Source of the DNA: Sediminibacterium soli
GTDB lineage: Bacteria > Bacteroidota > Bacteroidia > Chitinophagales > Chitinophagaceae
Direction: 5' to 3'
Length of the DNA stretch: 64,000 nucleotides
NCBI RefSeq assembly: GCF_009939225.1
Contig: NZ_JAACJR010000008.1
Coordinates: 1,237,107 to 1,301,106, forward strand
The notes beneath the pieces are model-generated. The model made no database searches. It was not told the origin of the DNA and saw only the letters and a program-made list of their open reading frames with translations. Numbering within the stretch: position 1 is the stretch's first letter; each line of letters opens with the position of its first letter. Shown here in pieces: positions 42,938 to 51,265 of this stretch. The position numbers and the translations under genes were made by a program.

Positions 42938-44479
42938 CTACCCCGCCCAGCCTTCCCGATCCAAACTCCGGTAATGGATCGCTTCGGCAACGTGCTCGGG
43001 TTTTATATCCGCACTCTCCGCAAGATCAGCGATCGTTCTGCTCACTTTCAGTATCCGGTCATAAGCCCTGGCGCTCAGGTTCAGCCGCTCCATCGCTTTC
43101 TTTAGAAGCGCTTCACCCGCGGCGCCGATAAGGCATATACTGCGCAGCAACTGGCTTGTCATCTGCGCATTGGCATAAATACCGGGATGCTCCCTGTACC
43201 GTTCGGCCTGGATATCGCGGGCCCTGATCACCCGCCCGCGGATAGTGGCGGAAGATTCTGCCTGCGTCTGGTTACTCAGCTCGCTGAATGCCACCGGCGT
43301 TACCTCCACATGCAGGTCTATCCTGTCTAACAATGGACCCGATACCTTATTGAGGTATTTCTGCACCGAACCGGGCGGACAGGAACATTCACGTGTGGGA
43401 TGGTTATAGAATCCGCACATACAGGGATTCATCGACGCAACCAGCATGAAGTTCGCAGGAAAATCCAGCGCCATTTTTGCACGCGATATCGTTACCCTTC
43501 TTTCTTCCATCGGCTGGCGCATCACCTCAAGCACGGCTCTTTTGAACTCGGGCAGTTCATCAAGAAACAGCACGCCATTGTGCGCAAGCGATATCTCGCC
43601 CGGCTGCGGGGTGCCGCCGCCACCCACCAACGCCACGTCCGAAATGGTATGATGCGGTGCACGGAACGGCCGTTTGCTGATCAGTGCGCTGTGCTCCGGC
43701 AACTTACCCGCCACGCTGTGTATCTTGGTTGTTTCCAGCGCTTCCTGCAAACTCAATGGCGGCAGTATCGTCGGTAATCTTTTTGCCAGCATGGTCTTAC
43801 CTGCACCCGGCGGACCTATCAGTATGGCATTATGTCCGCCCGCAGCGGCAATCTCCATGGCGCGCTTTATGTTCTCCTGCCCTTTCACTTCGCTGAAATC
43901 GATATCGAATGCGTACTGGTTACCGAAGAATTCCTCCCTTGTATGCACCACTGCTGGCTGCAGGCTGTTTACATCTTTGAAAAAACCGACAACATCGTTC
44001 AGGTGTGCCACGCCATACACTTCAAGCTGGTTAACCATGCCTGCCTCCCGCGCATTGGCCGTCGGTACGATCAGGCCTTTAAACCCTTCCTTTCTTGCCT
44101 GTATTGCAATGGGTAACGCGCCCTTGATGGGGTTCACCGTTCCGTCGAGACCCAGTTCGCCCATGATCAGGTAACTGGCCAGCCGTTCCGTGTTCTCGAT
44201 CTGCTCGCTGGCGCCAAGTATGCCGATGGCAATGGGCAGGTCGAATGCAGAACCGGTTTTACGTATATCCGCCGGTGCCAGGTTTACCACGATCTTTGTG
44301 CGGGGCATGTACCAATCGTTCGTTTTGATGGCACTCTCTGTTCGCTGCAGACTTTCTCGCACGGCATTGTCCGGCAGGCCAACGATCGTATAGCTTTGTC
44401 CCATGCTAACATTTACTTCTATGGTGATCGTAATGGCTTCCACGCCGTACACGGCGCTGCCGAAGGTTTTTACCAGCAT
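42938..44479 (-). CDS. Mg-chelatase-like AAA ATPase, YifB/ComM family
   Basis: A 513-residue protein related to ComM, a hexameric helicase that extends branch migration during natural transformation. Residues 1-170 form the N-terminal S5/Lon-like domain (GVEAITITIEVNVSMGQSYT), the Walker A is GPPGAGKTMLAKRLP, Walker B LFLDELPEFKR, and the C-terminal Mg-chelatase domain includes CPCGFYNHP-like CMCGFYNHPTRECSC. Its normal length and full motifs suggest function. Other competence genes are not in the window. Confidence 0.92.
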   Translation of the reverse strand: MLVKTFGSAVYGVEAITITIEVNVSMGQSYTIVGLPDNAVRESLQRTESAIKTNDWYMPRTKIVVNLAPADIRKTGSAFDLPIAIGILGASEQIENTERLASYLIMGELGLDGTVNPIKGALPIAIQARKEGFKGLIVPTANAREAGMVNQLEVYGVAHLNDVVGFFKDVNSLQPAVVHTREEFFGNQYAFDIDFSEVKGQENIKRAMEIAAAGGHNAILIGPPGAGKTMLAKRLPTILPPLSLQEALETTKIHSVAGKLPEHSALISKRPFRAPHHTISDVALVGGGGTPQPGEISLAHNGVLFLDELPEFKRAVLEVMRQPMEERRVTISRAKMALDFPANFMLVASMNPCMCGFYNHPTRECSCPPGSVQKYLNKVSGPLLDRIDLHVEVTPVAFSELSNQTQAESSATIRGRVIRARDIQAERYREHPGIYANAQMTSQLLRSICLIGAAGEALLKKAMERLNLSARAYDRILKVSRTIADLAESADIKPEHVAEAIHYRSLDREGWAG

Positions 44480-44570
44480 GCGGTTCGCGGTTAAAAAGCG
44501 AAAATTATGGGAAGCGGGGCAGGAAAAATAGCGTAGTTATACGGGGGTTAATTGTTATCCTTCTCTAATT

Positions 44571-44600
44571 CGTTGGCTGCTGGTCAGGCAACCAGCAACG
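44571..44600. repeat. REP-like hairpin, copy with insertion
   Basis: CGTTGGCTGCTGGTC-AGGC-AACCAGCAACG: the right arm pairs with the left after a small insertion. Its sequence is nearly that of 44736-44759. Confidence 0.75.
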
Positions 44601-44735
44601 ATGGGAGCCTCATCCTTTTCGGATAATTGTTTTTATTTTATCCTGGTTATCTGTCATCTCCAATCGTTCATTTTTTTGGAACGACGCAGTTGTTTTACCC
44701 TGACAACGGCTCCAGCTATCTCTCTGTGATACACT

Positions 44736-44759
44736 GTTGCTGGTCAGGCGACCAGCAAC
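44736..44759. repeat. REP-like hairpin GTTGCTGGTC-AGGC-GACCAGCAAC
   Basis: A perfect 10-bp stem with an AGGC loop, 136 bp from a near copy at 44571-44600. Confidence 0.85.
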
Positions 44760-44833
44760 GGCGAGGAAGAAAGCAGCACTTGCGCTATTCAACAAATAAG
44801 CCCCAGGTTATGGTCACCACAGATCAAATACTA

Positions 44834-44867
44834 CAAAGGCCTGTCAAATAATTTTGGCAGGCCTTTG
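44834..44867 (-). terminator. Possible terminator of the small membrane protein gene
   Basis: CAAAGGCCTG at 44834-44843 and CAGGCCTTTG at 44858-44867 are perfect inverted arms with a 14-nt A+T-rich loop that can extend the stem. It lies 26 nt after the stop at 44893. No clear T tract follows on the minus strand. Confidence 0.5.
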
Positions 44868-44892
44868 TATATGCTTTCTCGAATCCTTTCCG

Positions 44893-45132
44893 CTATGGCT
44901 CAAAATAAACCTTATCGTATAATTTCATTGATTGTTTACTGAATGGGTTTAAATGAGCAAAGATGCCGGCATTATAGCCTTTACGCTTCAGCTTGCGATT
45001 TGCAAGTATCAGATTATACAGCGTATAACCGAAAAGTCCTGTAACAAACCATACCATTGGTATCTGCTTAGAAAAAAAGACTAAAGCCAAAAGGGGCGCT
45101 ACTAGAGTTACGTAGAACATTAAAAGTCGCAT
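44893..45132 (-). CDS. Small membrane protein
   Basis: A 79-residue protein with two membrane segments (LLMFYVTLVAPLLALVFF and PMVWFVTGLFGYTLYNLIL) followed by a basic C-terminal tail (RKLKRKGYNAGIFAH). No family is recognised. It starts 12 nt after the end of an ORF (45145-45405) that carries an in-frame TGA, so the two were probably one transcription unit. Composition is A+T-rich, as for the surrounding region. Confidence 0.6.
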   Translation of the reverse strand: MRLLMFYVTLVAPLLALVFFSKQIPMVWFVTGLFGYTLYNLILANRKLKRKGYNAGIFAHLNPFSKQSMKLYDKVYFEP

Positions 45133-45144
45133 TATTCTTCGTTT

Positions 45145-45405
45145 TTATTTACCACAAATGTACATACGACCGGCACATCTCATTGCAAAATATCCGATAG
45201 TAGGTGGAGAAACGGCTAGGGCTACCAATGCGAGTGCCGACGCACCGCCGTGATTACTGTATACATCTATCAAGCAATTTCCCCATCCCCTAAAAAAGTC
45301 ACTAAAGCGGTTAAGTAACAAGAATTTATAGATTCCGGTTGCACTGAAATTGGCCAGTAGGCAATCCTTTCACCGGATTTGTCCCCGTAAAACGTTTTTT
45401 CTCAT
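45145..45405 (-). pseudogene. ORF with in-frame TGA at codon 12 (broken or recoded)
   Basis: Read from ATG 45405 the frame is MRKNVLRGQIR, then TGA (45372-45370), then 74 further sense codons to TAA (45147-45145). The second part starts KDCLLANFSATGIYKFLLLN and has a hydrophobic segment (ASALALVALAVSPPTIGYFA) before its Cys-containing end. A promoter box lies upstream at 45474-45481 and the next gene starts 12 nt downstream. It may be a decayed gene, a sequencing error or a stop that is read through. No family is recognised. Confidence 0.45.
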
Positions 45406-45473
45406 GTGTGTGTTTCTAAATTTTAGAAAAATTGCTGTAGTCTAACGGACAGGGGGATTTTCGTATAACATTA

Positions 45474-45481
45474 CAAACATA
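45474..45481 (-). promoter_or_regulatory. Promoter box TATGTTTG upstream of the TGA-containing ORF
   Basis: An exact TAnnTTTG match on the minus strand, 68 nt before the ATG at 45405. A palindrome GGGTGTAAACACCC lies upstream at about 45507-45520 and could be an operator. Confidence 0.45.
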
Positions 45482-45662
45482 GTTAACCGCAACAACCGTT
45501 GTCTGGGTGTTTACACCCATTTTTTTTATAGATAAACAACTAAAATCTGCACTATTGTTGGTATCCGATAGATAACCATTTCTTAATGTTCAAGTGGCAT
45601 ATTCATTCGCGTATTTATACGCAATACTGCCGCCCGTGGTGCGGGCGGCAGTCCTCCGCCGG

Positions 45663-45682
45663 CGTTTGTCGCCTGACCAACG
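45663..45682. repeat. REP-like hairpin CGTTTGTC-GCCT-GACCAACG
   Basis: Stem of 8 bp with one mismatch and a GCCT loop, the inverse of the AGGC loop at 44736. A G+C-rich hairpin (TGCCGCCCG/CGGGCGGCA, about 45629-45651) lies next to it, downstream of the bicupin gene, and may serve as its terminator. Confidence 0.7.
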
Positions 45683-45711
45683 TCAGCAGAAAAGAAAATA
45701 ATACCCCCAGA

Positions 45712-46488
45712 TCAGTTCCACTGGATGGCATAGTAGACACATGGCACCGTTCCGATATTGGTCAGGTTATGCAGCACATTCGAACCCAGATAAACAACAT
45801 CTCCCCCATTTGCCTTTTTATGCTCCGTGCCGATCTGCATTTCGGCATTGCCCTGTAACATCACGATGACCTCCTCGTTTTTATGTGTATGCGGGTCATG
45901 GCTTTTGTTGTTGGGGTTAAGCGTTGTTACATGCATATCGAAACGGTTCAGCATCACCGTTGGGCGGTCGAAGAACTGGCGTACCCCGCCTTTGTTATGC
46001 GGTTTAAATGGAATATCGTTCCAGTTGACCGCAAAAGAGCCGCCGGCATTTCTTCCCCTGTCTTTATCAGGCGAGTCCGAACGATAGCGCATCGCGTAGA
46101 CCTCGGCAGCCTGGTCTCCGTTGAAGATAGCCAGGCTGTCGGCATTCATCAGCCCTATCACCGATCCTGTGCCGAGAGAAAAACTGCTGTCTTTCAGTTT
46201 TACGGTAACTTGTCCTTCTTTTACGATAAAGAATGTCTCCTCACCATCCCTTCCCAGGATATGCCGTGAACTTTGGGGTGTGAGCTTATAGGCAAACATG
46301 GTATGGGAAGACAACACTGCCCCCCACCCCTCAAACAGTTTCTGCGCCAGTTCGCCGGCAGAACGCGCGGGACCGCCGGTCACATGGTACACATCCGAGG
46401 CAACCGGTTTTTGTGCAGTTGCCGCTGCCGCCAGAACACATGCCAGTAATACGGTCAGCGCACTTTTTTTAGTCGGGAAGTTTTGCAT
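45712..46488 (-). CDS. Exported bicupin protein
   Basis: A 258-residue protein with a signal-like N-terminus (SALTVLLACVLAAAATAQ) and two cupin barrels. The second has the clear metal-binding motif HDPHTHKNEEVIVMLQGNAE and GGDVVYLGSNVLHNLTN; the first is more degenerate (GRDGEETFFIVKEGQVTVKL). Cupins include isomerases, dioxygenases and ureidoglycine hydrolase-like enzymes; no specific reaction can be named. It starts 13 nt after the MutS-like stop, suggesting co-transcription, although a TATTTTGG box just upstream could act as a promoter. Confidence 0.82.
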   Translation of the reverse strand: MQNFPTKKSALTVLLACVLAAAATAQKPVASDVYHVTGGPARSAGELAQKLFEGWGAVLSSHTMFAYKLTPQSSRHILGRDGEETFFIVKEGQVTVKLKDSSFSLGTGSVIGLMNADSLAIFNGDQAAEVYAMRYRSDSPDKDRGRNAGGSFAVNWNDIPFKPHNKGGVRQFFDRPTVMLNRFDMHVTTLNPNNKSHDPHTHKNEEVIVMLQGNAEMQIGTEHKKANGGDVVYLGSNVLHNLTNIGTVPCVYYAIQWN

Positions 46489-46501
46489 ACTTCCAAAATA
46501 C

Positions 46502-47815
46502 CTATAATTTCTCTAAAAGTGAAACAACACCTTCCCGCTTCAGGATCAGGTAGCCGATACGGTCGTTGCTGATACCGGGTTTGAGATGGTAACTGAATTC
46601 CAGCTGATCGTTGTTGACAGCCGTTTCAAAATAATAGAACTGGAGATTGGGGTACTGTTTCAGATCCTGGCCTATCTCGTACAAATGTGTTGACAGCACA
46701 AACAAGGCGCTCTTCAGTTTACGCAGTCCCTCGATCACCGTTACACTGCATTTGATAGCATCCTGCTGGTTGGTGCCTTTGAAGAGCTCATCGATCAGTA
46801 TCAGCCAGTTCTTACCGTCGCTGATCTTTTCTACCGTGTTCCTGATACGCTGCACCTCGTTAAAAAAGAAGCTCTCGCCTTTGATGATATTGTCCACCAC
46901 CTGTATATTGCTCAGCATGCCATCGAGGAAAGCCAGTTCCATGCCCGAGGCCGGCACACCCATACCGATATGCGCCAGGTAGGCCGCTATACCCACCGCC
47001 TTGATGAAGGTACTCTTACCCGCCATATTCGCGCCGGTAAGAAAAAGAAAATTCTTGTCCCTGGCAAGATCCACATCGTAGGATACCGGCGTCTGCAGCA
47101 GGGGATGATACAGTGCCCTGGCATTCAGAAAAGGCTCTGCGCTGCGGCTGACGGTCGGAAACGCCAGCTGGTAATTGCGGCAGGCTATCGCCAGGCCAAG
47201 GTACGCATCAAGGGTGCTGTACAGGCTGATCAGTTCAAAAGCGGCGTTCTTATATCCTTCCCGCACATAACCGGTATATACCAGCACATTTACCGCCGAC
47301 AGGTTATGCTTGTCTTCCTGCAGGATACGCTGTATCATCGGCTTGGCCAGCATCAGGCTGATGCGTGTTACCCAGCTGGAAAGGTCCTTGCTAAGCGTTT
47401 TACCTTCCAGCAGCTGCACGATATGGTTCAACCCTTTTGTAAAATCGATCACATGAACGATCGAATACCGCATCAGCGAATAATCGTGTCGGTTGAACAG
47501 CTGGAATATTTTTGCATCGAGCTTATTCGGATGATGGGGATATCGGTTCACATGCGAGTCAAAGAATTTCTCGATCATCATCACCGTTCCGTTGCTGATA
47601 TAGGCAGGCCATTCGTCGATGATCTCCATCAGGCAGCGTATGGTCTTCTGGGTGTCTTCAATGGCTTCCACCGAATCAAGCGGGTGGCCCAGCAGGTAAT
47701 GCAGGTGTTCCCTTCCCCCGTTTGTCTGTGCAAAATTGAGGTGGTTGAATACAGACTGCTCTTCTTCGCTGTGAAAGATCGACAGATCGGTGAGCGTGGT
47801 TTTGTCTATTTGCAT
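46502..47815 (-). CDS. MutS-like DNA repair ATPase
   Basis: A 437-residue protein with the MutS lever/clamp region followed by the ABC-type ATPase domain: Walker A GANMAGKSTF, then LILIDELFKGTNQQDA (Walker B and dimer signature). It lacks the N-terminal mismatch-binding domain and the Smr domain, so it is neither canonical MutS nor MutS2; short forms like this occur widely in Bacteroidota and their role is not settled. The start is ATG 47815; the ORF extension upstream is only translated repeat sequence. Confidence 0.88.
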   Translation of the reverse strand: MQIDKTTLTDLSIFHSEEEQSVFNHLNFAQTNGGREHLHYLLGHPLDSVEAIEDTQKTIRCLMEIIDEWPAYISNGTVMMIEKFFDSHVNRYPHHPNKLDAKIFQLFNRHDYSLMRYSIVHVIDFTKGLNHIVQLLEGKTLSKDLSSWVTRISLMLAKPMIQRILQEDKHNLSAVNVLVYTGYVREGYKNAAFELISLYSTLDAYLGLAIACRNYQLAFPTVSRSAEPFLNARALYHPLLQTPVSYDVDLARDKNFLFLTGANMAGKSTFIKAVGIAAYLAHIGMGVPASGMELAFLDGMLSNIQVVDNIIKGESFFFNEVQRIRNTVEKISDGKNWLILIDELFKGTNQQDAIKCSVTVIEGLRKLKSALFVLSTHLYEIGQDLKQYPNLQFYYFETAVNNDQLEFSYHLKPGISNDRIGYLILKREGVVSLLEKL

Positions 47816-47819
47816 GGTC

Positions 47820-47972
47820 GGGCTATGGATTTCGGAGTAACGGATTGGTGGATTACGGATTACCGGATTGTCAAGGTAAGGCATTCCCGTAAATAGGGAC
47901 CGGGGTATGAATAAGTCAGGGTTACATCCCCCGCAACCATCCACAAATCCATCATCCGCTAATCCATAATTT
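47820..47972. repeat. Mirrored intergenic repeat, GGATT family
   Basis: Left words CGGATTGGTGGATTACGGATT and CCGGATT face right words AATCCATCATCCGCTAATCC in inverse order. GGATTACGGATT is shared with 32991-33010. It lies between the dihydroorotase and MutS-like genes. Confidence 0.75.
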
Positions 47973-47973
47973 T

Positions 47974-49317
47974 CTACCTGACCTCAAACCCAAGCCGTTC
48001 TCCCATCTGAGATTCATTCCATACCCCATTTCCATAAACCAGGTGGCCATTTACGAATGTATGGGTAACAGATGCGGGAAATGCAAATCCTTCGAGCGGG
48101 CTCCAGCCGCATTTGTACAGGATATTTTCTTTTGTTACCTGTGAAGACCGGTTCATATCCACCAGCACCAGGTCTGCATGATAGCCTTCCCTGATAAAGC
48201 CTCTTTCACGGATACGGAAGCAGCGCGCAACGGCATGACTCATTTTTTCAACCACTTTTTCCATACTGATCCTGCCCTGCTGCACATAGGATAACATCAG
48301 CAACAGCGAGTGCTGTACAAGCGGTAACCCGGCATGAGCATGTTCATAGTCTTCCTGCTTCTCTGCCCAGGTATGCGGGGCATGATCGGTTGCAATCAGG
48401 TCCAGCCGGTCATCGAGCAAAGCTTTCCATAATGCGGCTTTGTTATGCGGCGCCTTGATCGCAGGGTTACATTTGATGCGGTTGCCGAGTGCGGCATAAT
48501 CATCGCTGGTAAAATGCAGGTGGTGCACACATACCTCCGCGGTAATGCGTTTTTCCTCCAGCGGGATCATATTGGTGAAAAGCTGCAGTTCTTTTTCCGT
48601 GCTGATATGCAGTATGTGCAGGCGGCTGTTGTATTTTTTTGCAAACTGTATGGCGCGGAAAGATGATTCAAAACAGGCATCTTCGTTACGGATAACAGGA
48701 TGATCGGATGGCTCCAGCTTACCCTTGGCTGTCTTCAGTGCAGCAAAATTGGCTTTAATGATGGCCTCATCCTCGCAATGGGTGGCAATCAGCAATTCGC
48801 TGCCGCCAAATACCTTGTCGAGCATCAGCGGGTTATCCACCAGCAGATTTCCGGTCGAAGACCCCATAAATATTTTCACACCGCATACACGGTCTTTCTT
48901 TTCATTGGTGCGTAACACTTCCTCTATGTTATCGTTCGAAGTGCCCATAAAGAAAGAGTAATTGGCCAGTGAGGTACGGGCAGCGATAGCGTATTTATCT
49001 TCAAGCAGGGTCTGCGTAAATACCGGCGGACTCGTATTCGGCATCTCCATAAAACCGGTGACGCCGCCGGCAACCGCCGCCCTGGCTTCGGTTTGTATCG
49101 TGGCTTTATGGGTAAGTCCGGGTTCACGGAAATGTACCTGGTCGTCGATCGCGCCGGGAAGCAGGTGCTGCCCTTCTGCACTTATCTCGATACATTTTCC
49201 TTTTGCATCGATCGAAGCGGCAATCTTTTCTATCCGCCCGTTTCTCAGCAGCACATCGCCCTGCTGCTGTCTTCCTTCGTTAACGATCGTAGCGTTTTTG
49301 ATTAGGTACTGGTCCAT
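47974..49317 (-). CDS. pyrC: Dihydroorotase
   Basis: A 447-residue amidohydrolase of the allantoinase-like dihydroorotase class, which closes carbamoyl-aspartate to dihydroorotate in pyrimidine synthesis. The zinc-binding motif is changed from the usual HxH to DQVHFREPGLTHKA (the first position is Gln, not His). KIFMGSSTGN has the lysine expected to be carboxylated; IATDHAPHTWAEK carries a metal-binding Asp/His. Because one ligand is unusual, activity should be treated with care. A TAACTTGC box lies 4 nt before the ATG at 49317. Confidence 0.85.
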   Translation of the reverse strand: MDQYLIKNATIVNEGRQQQGDVLLRNGRIEKIAASIDAKGKCIEISAEGQHLLPGAIDDQVHFREPGLTHKATIQTEARAAVAGGVTGFMEMPNTSPPVFTQTLLEDKYAIAARTSLANYSFFMGTSNDNIEEVLRTNEKKDRVCGVKIFMGSSTGNLLVDNPLMLDKVFGGSELLIATHCEDEAIIKANFAALKTAKGKLEPSDHPVIRNEDACFESSFRAIQFAKKYNSRLHILHISTEKELQLFTNMIPLEEKRITAEVCVHHLHFTSDDYAALGNRIKCNPAIKAPHNKAALWKALLDDRLDLIATDHAPHTWAEKQEDYEHAHAGLPLVQHSLLLMLSYVQQGRISMEKVVEKMSHAVARCFRIRERGFIREGYHADLVLVDMNRSSQVTKENILYKCGWSPLEGFAFPASVTHTFVNGHLVYGNGVWNESQMGERLGFEVR

Positions 49318-49321
49318 GGAT

Positions 49322-49459
49322 GCAAGTTAATTTGAAAATTCGGGGATTTGAAAATTTGAAAATGGGGTATTGCCGCATGGCTTAATTGTTAACTGTTTTC
49401 TCAGCCATTACAACCTGCTTCCATTTTCAAATTTTCAAATGATCAAATTTTCAAATTAC
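49322..49459. repeat. Nested mirrored repeat, TTTGAAAAT family
   Basis: Outer arms AATTTGAAAATT at 49329-49340 and 49446-49457; next arms at 49346-49365 and 49421-49440, a perfect 20-nt inverted pair; inside, ATTGCCGCATGGCTTAATTG words like those at 10491. It lies between the PorT-like and dihydroorotase genes and overlaps the latter's promoter box. Confidence 0.9.
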
Positions 49460-50206
49460 CTAGTCTTCAAAATGCAGCGAAAACACCACCATCCGGGATA
49501 ATATCTGGCCCAGGTTGTTGGAGTATTTCAGCGCAGGGTCGGGCTGGTGAAGATTGGTGAGACCGTTGCTGATCTTGATCTCGGGCGAGAGGGTTACAAA
49601 AGGCAGGTAAAAATTGAAGCCGATACCCAGCTCAAAACCTATATCGGTTCGCTTCAGCTTGATCATGTCCTCCACATTGCGCGAAGCGGAATTGCTTGAC
49701 AGGTCCGTGTCGAACTTCATTCCCGCCAACAGGTAAGTGCGGAAATTACCGATCCTGTCCGAATTGAATTTGAGTTGTATGGGCAGGCTCACCAGTGTGG
49801 CAGGCAGTATCTGGTTCTGCACCTGCGACTCACCGGCCTTGGCAGTGCCCAGTTTAAAATTGATGGATTTGGAACCGCCGATGATCAGCTGCGGATTCAC
49901 ACGCACCTGGAAATGGTCGCTTAATCTTCCCGTGGCCATCAATCCCATGGCAATACCCCCGCTCGATCGCGGTTCCGCGATCAGAATACTGTCGCTTTGC
50001 AAAAAGGCAGGCGCTTTACTGAGGTGCAGCGTGGAGGTATTATAACCCAGTGTAAGACCAAAATAATAGGTAAGGTCTTCGTGCCCGCGCCGGTAGATCT
50101 CCTTTTGCGCATGCACGGAGCCCATACAGCATAACAGTATGACAGGAAACAGGATCTGTTTCCGCAGCAGGAAAAAAATAAATCTAATCAATTTACAGTC
50201 AATCAA
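49460..50206 (-). CDS. PorT-like type IX secretion protein
   Basis: A 248-residue outer-membrane beta-barrel protein with a hydrophobic signal segment (ILFPVILLCCMGSVHAQ). Strands such as LTYYFGLTLGYNTSTLHLSK and DIGFELGIGFNFYLPFVTLS fit the PorT family. porT lies next to ubiE/menG in many Bacteroidota as I recall, and does so here, which supports the call. The start is uncertain: the frame opens with TTG at 50206 and 50191, with no ATG before the signal sequence. PorT is needed for export by the type IX system. Confidence 0.85.
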   Translation of the reverse strand: MIDCKLIRFIFFLLRKQILFPVILLCCMGSVHAQKEIYRRGHEDLTYYFGLTLGYNTSTLHLSKAPAFLQSDSILIAEPRSSGGIAMGLMATGRLSDHFQVRVNPQLIIGGSKSINFKLGTAKAGESQVQNQILPATLVSLPIQLKFNSDRIGNFRTYLLAGMKFDTDLSSNSASRNVEDMIKLKRTDIGFELGIGFNFYLPFVTLSPEIKISNGLTNLHQPDPALKYSNNLGQILSRMVVFSLHFED

Positions 50207-50415
50207 TTGTGTTCCAAAAGAACCAGATGGGTACAGGTAGGGATAATAGGCCTTGGTTTGGTCTGTACCGCAATATACCGCGGGAAATTGAGTTATGGAT
50301 ACCGGAAAGACGGTTTTTAACAGAACGATGGGGCGGACGTAATGTGCAAAGCGGCCCTGTCCGGGTATGCGTTGGATGCATGACGACCTCTGTACATTTT
50401 ATCTCAGGCGCTATA

Positions 50416-51159
50416 TCAGGCCTTGCTTCCGCAGTAGATGGTGCAGATGCCCAGGCTTAACCTTTTGAAATAGGTGGCTGCATAACCTGTTTTGGCAAGT
50501 ATCGAAAGAAATTCCTTACCCTCGGGAAAAGCTTCCACGCTGTTGGTGAGGTACTGGTATGCTTTTCTGTTATTGGCAAACAGTCTGCCCACCGCGGGCG
50601 TGATAATGTTCATGTAGATATCGCAAAACGTTTTAAAAGGCTGGGCAGGTTTGGAGAACTCGAGCACCACCAGCTTACCTCCCGGCTTTAATACACGCAG
50701 CATTTCGGACAGGCCTCTCTCCAGGTTTTCAAAATTCCTTACACCGAAGGAAACTGTAATGGCATCAAAACTGTTATCGCCGAAAGGGATCTGCTCGCTG
50801 TCGCCTTTGTACAGCGTGATATGATCACCCAGCTGCAGTTTTTCGATTTTTTTTCTTCCCAGTTCCAGCATCCCCTCGGAAATATCGATGCCGGTGATGT
50901 GCTGCGGGTGCAGCATTTCCCAGGTCATGATCGCAATATCGCCGGTGCCGGTGGCTACGTCGAGCACCTGTTGCGGTCTGCGATCAGCCAGCTGGCTGAT
51001 CGCTTTTTTACGCCAGCGGATGTCCACGCCGGCGGTAAGAAAACGGTTCATGAAATCGTACCGGCCCGCAATGCTGTTGAACATCTGCGCCACCTGCTCT
51101 TTTTTCTTCATCCCGCTTTCCTGGTCGGGCACCACGCCATCATGAGCGAATTGGGTCAT
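50416..51159 (-). CDS. ubiE: Demethylmenaquinone methyltransferase
   Basis: A 247-residue class I methyltransferase of the UbiE/MenG family, which makes menaquinone from demethylmenaquinone. The AdoMet motif is QVLDVATGTGDIAIM; ISEGMLELGRKKIE and TVSFGVRNFENLERGLSEM are conserved family segments, as is LKPGGKLVVLEFSKP. Complex I upstream in the window should use the menaquinone made here. A TATCTTTG box ends 5 nt before the ATG. It is followed after a 209-bp gap by the PorT-like gene. Confidence 0.95.
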   Translation of the reverse strand: MTQFAHDGVVPDQESGMKKKEQVAQMFNSIAGRYDFMNRFLTAGVDIRWRKKAISQLADRRPQQVLDVATGTGDIAIMTWEMLHPQHITGIDISEGMLELGRKKIEKLQLGDHITLYKGDSEQIPFGDNSFDAITVSFGVRNFENLERGLSEMLRVLKPGGKLVVLEFSKPAQPFKTFCDIYMNIITPAVGRLFANNRKAYQYLTNSVEAFPEGKEFLSILAKTGYAATYFKRLSLGICTIYCGSKA

Positions 51160-51164
51160 AGGCG

Positions 51165-51172
51165 CAAAGATA
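51165..51172 (-). promoter_or_regulatory. Promoter box TATCTTTG before ubiE
   Basis: An exact TAnnTTTG match on the minus strand, 5 nt from the ATG at 51159. Confidence 0.65.
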
Positions 51173-51265
51173 AGGAAACACAGGCGTGGGTCGGGTATGG
51201 CCTATCACCATCCCTCAGGTCTGACGCCTCACGTTTCCCGTCCCAGCTTCCTTATCTTCGTTCCC

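Larger units (their letters stand above)
44480..44892. other. A+T-rich gap with REP-like hairpins, no clear gene
   Basis: This 413-bp stretch holds two copies of a hairpin (44571-44600 and 44736-44759) and a third, terminator-like hairpin at 44834-44867. The short ORFs on either strand cross the hairpins and have no coding features. Confidence 0.6.

Noticed and set aside
42717..42974. Plus-strand ORF of 85 aa upstream of the TonB receptor
   Set aside because: It overlaps the ComM-like gene and a hairpin, and its composition does not look coding.
44610..44795. Minus-strand ORF of 61 aa in the A+T-rich gap
   Set aside because: It crosses a REP-like hairpin and has no membrane, signal or family features.
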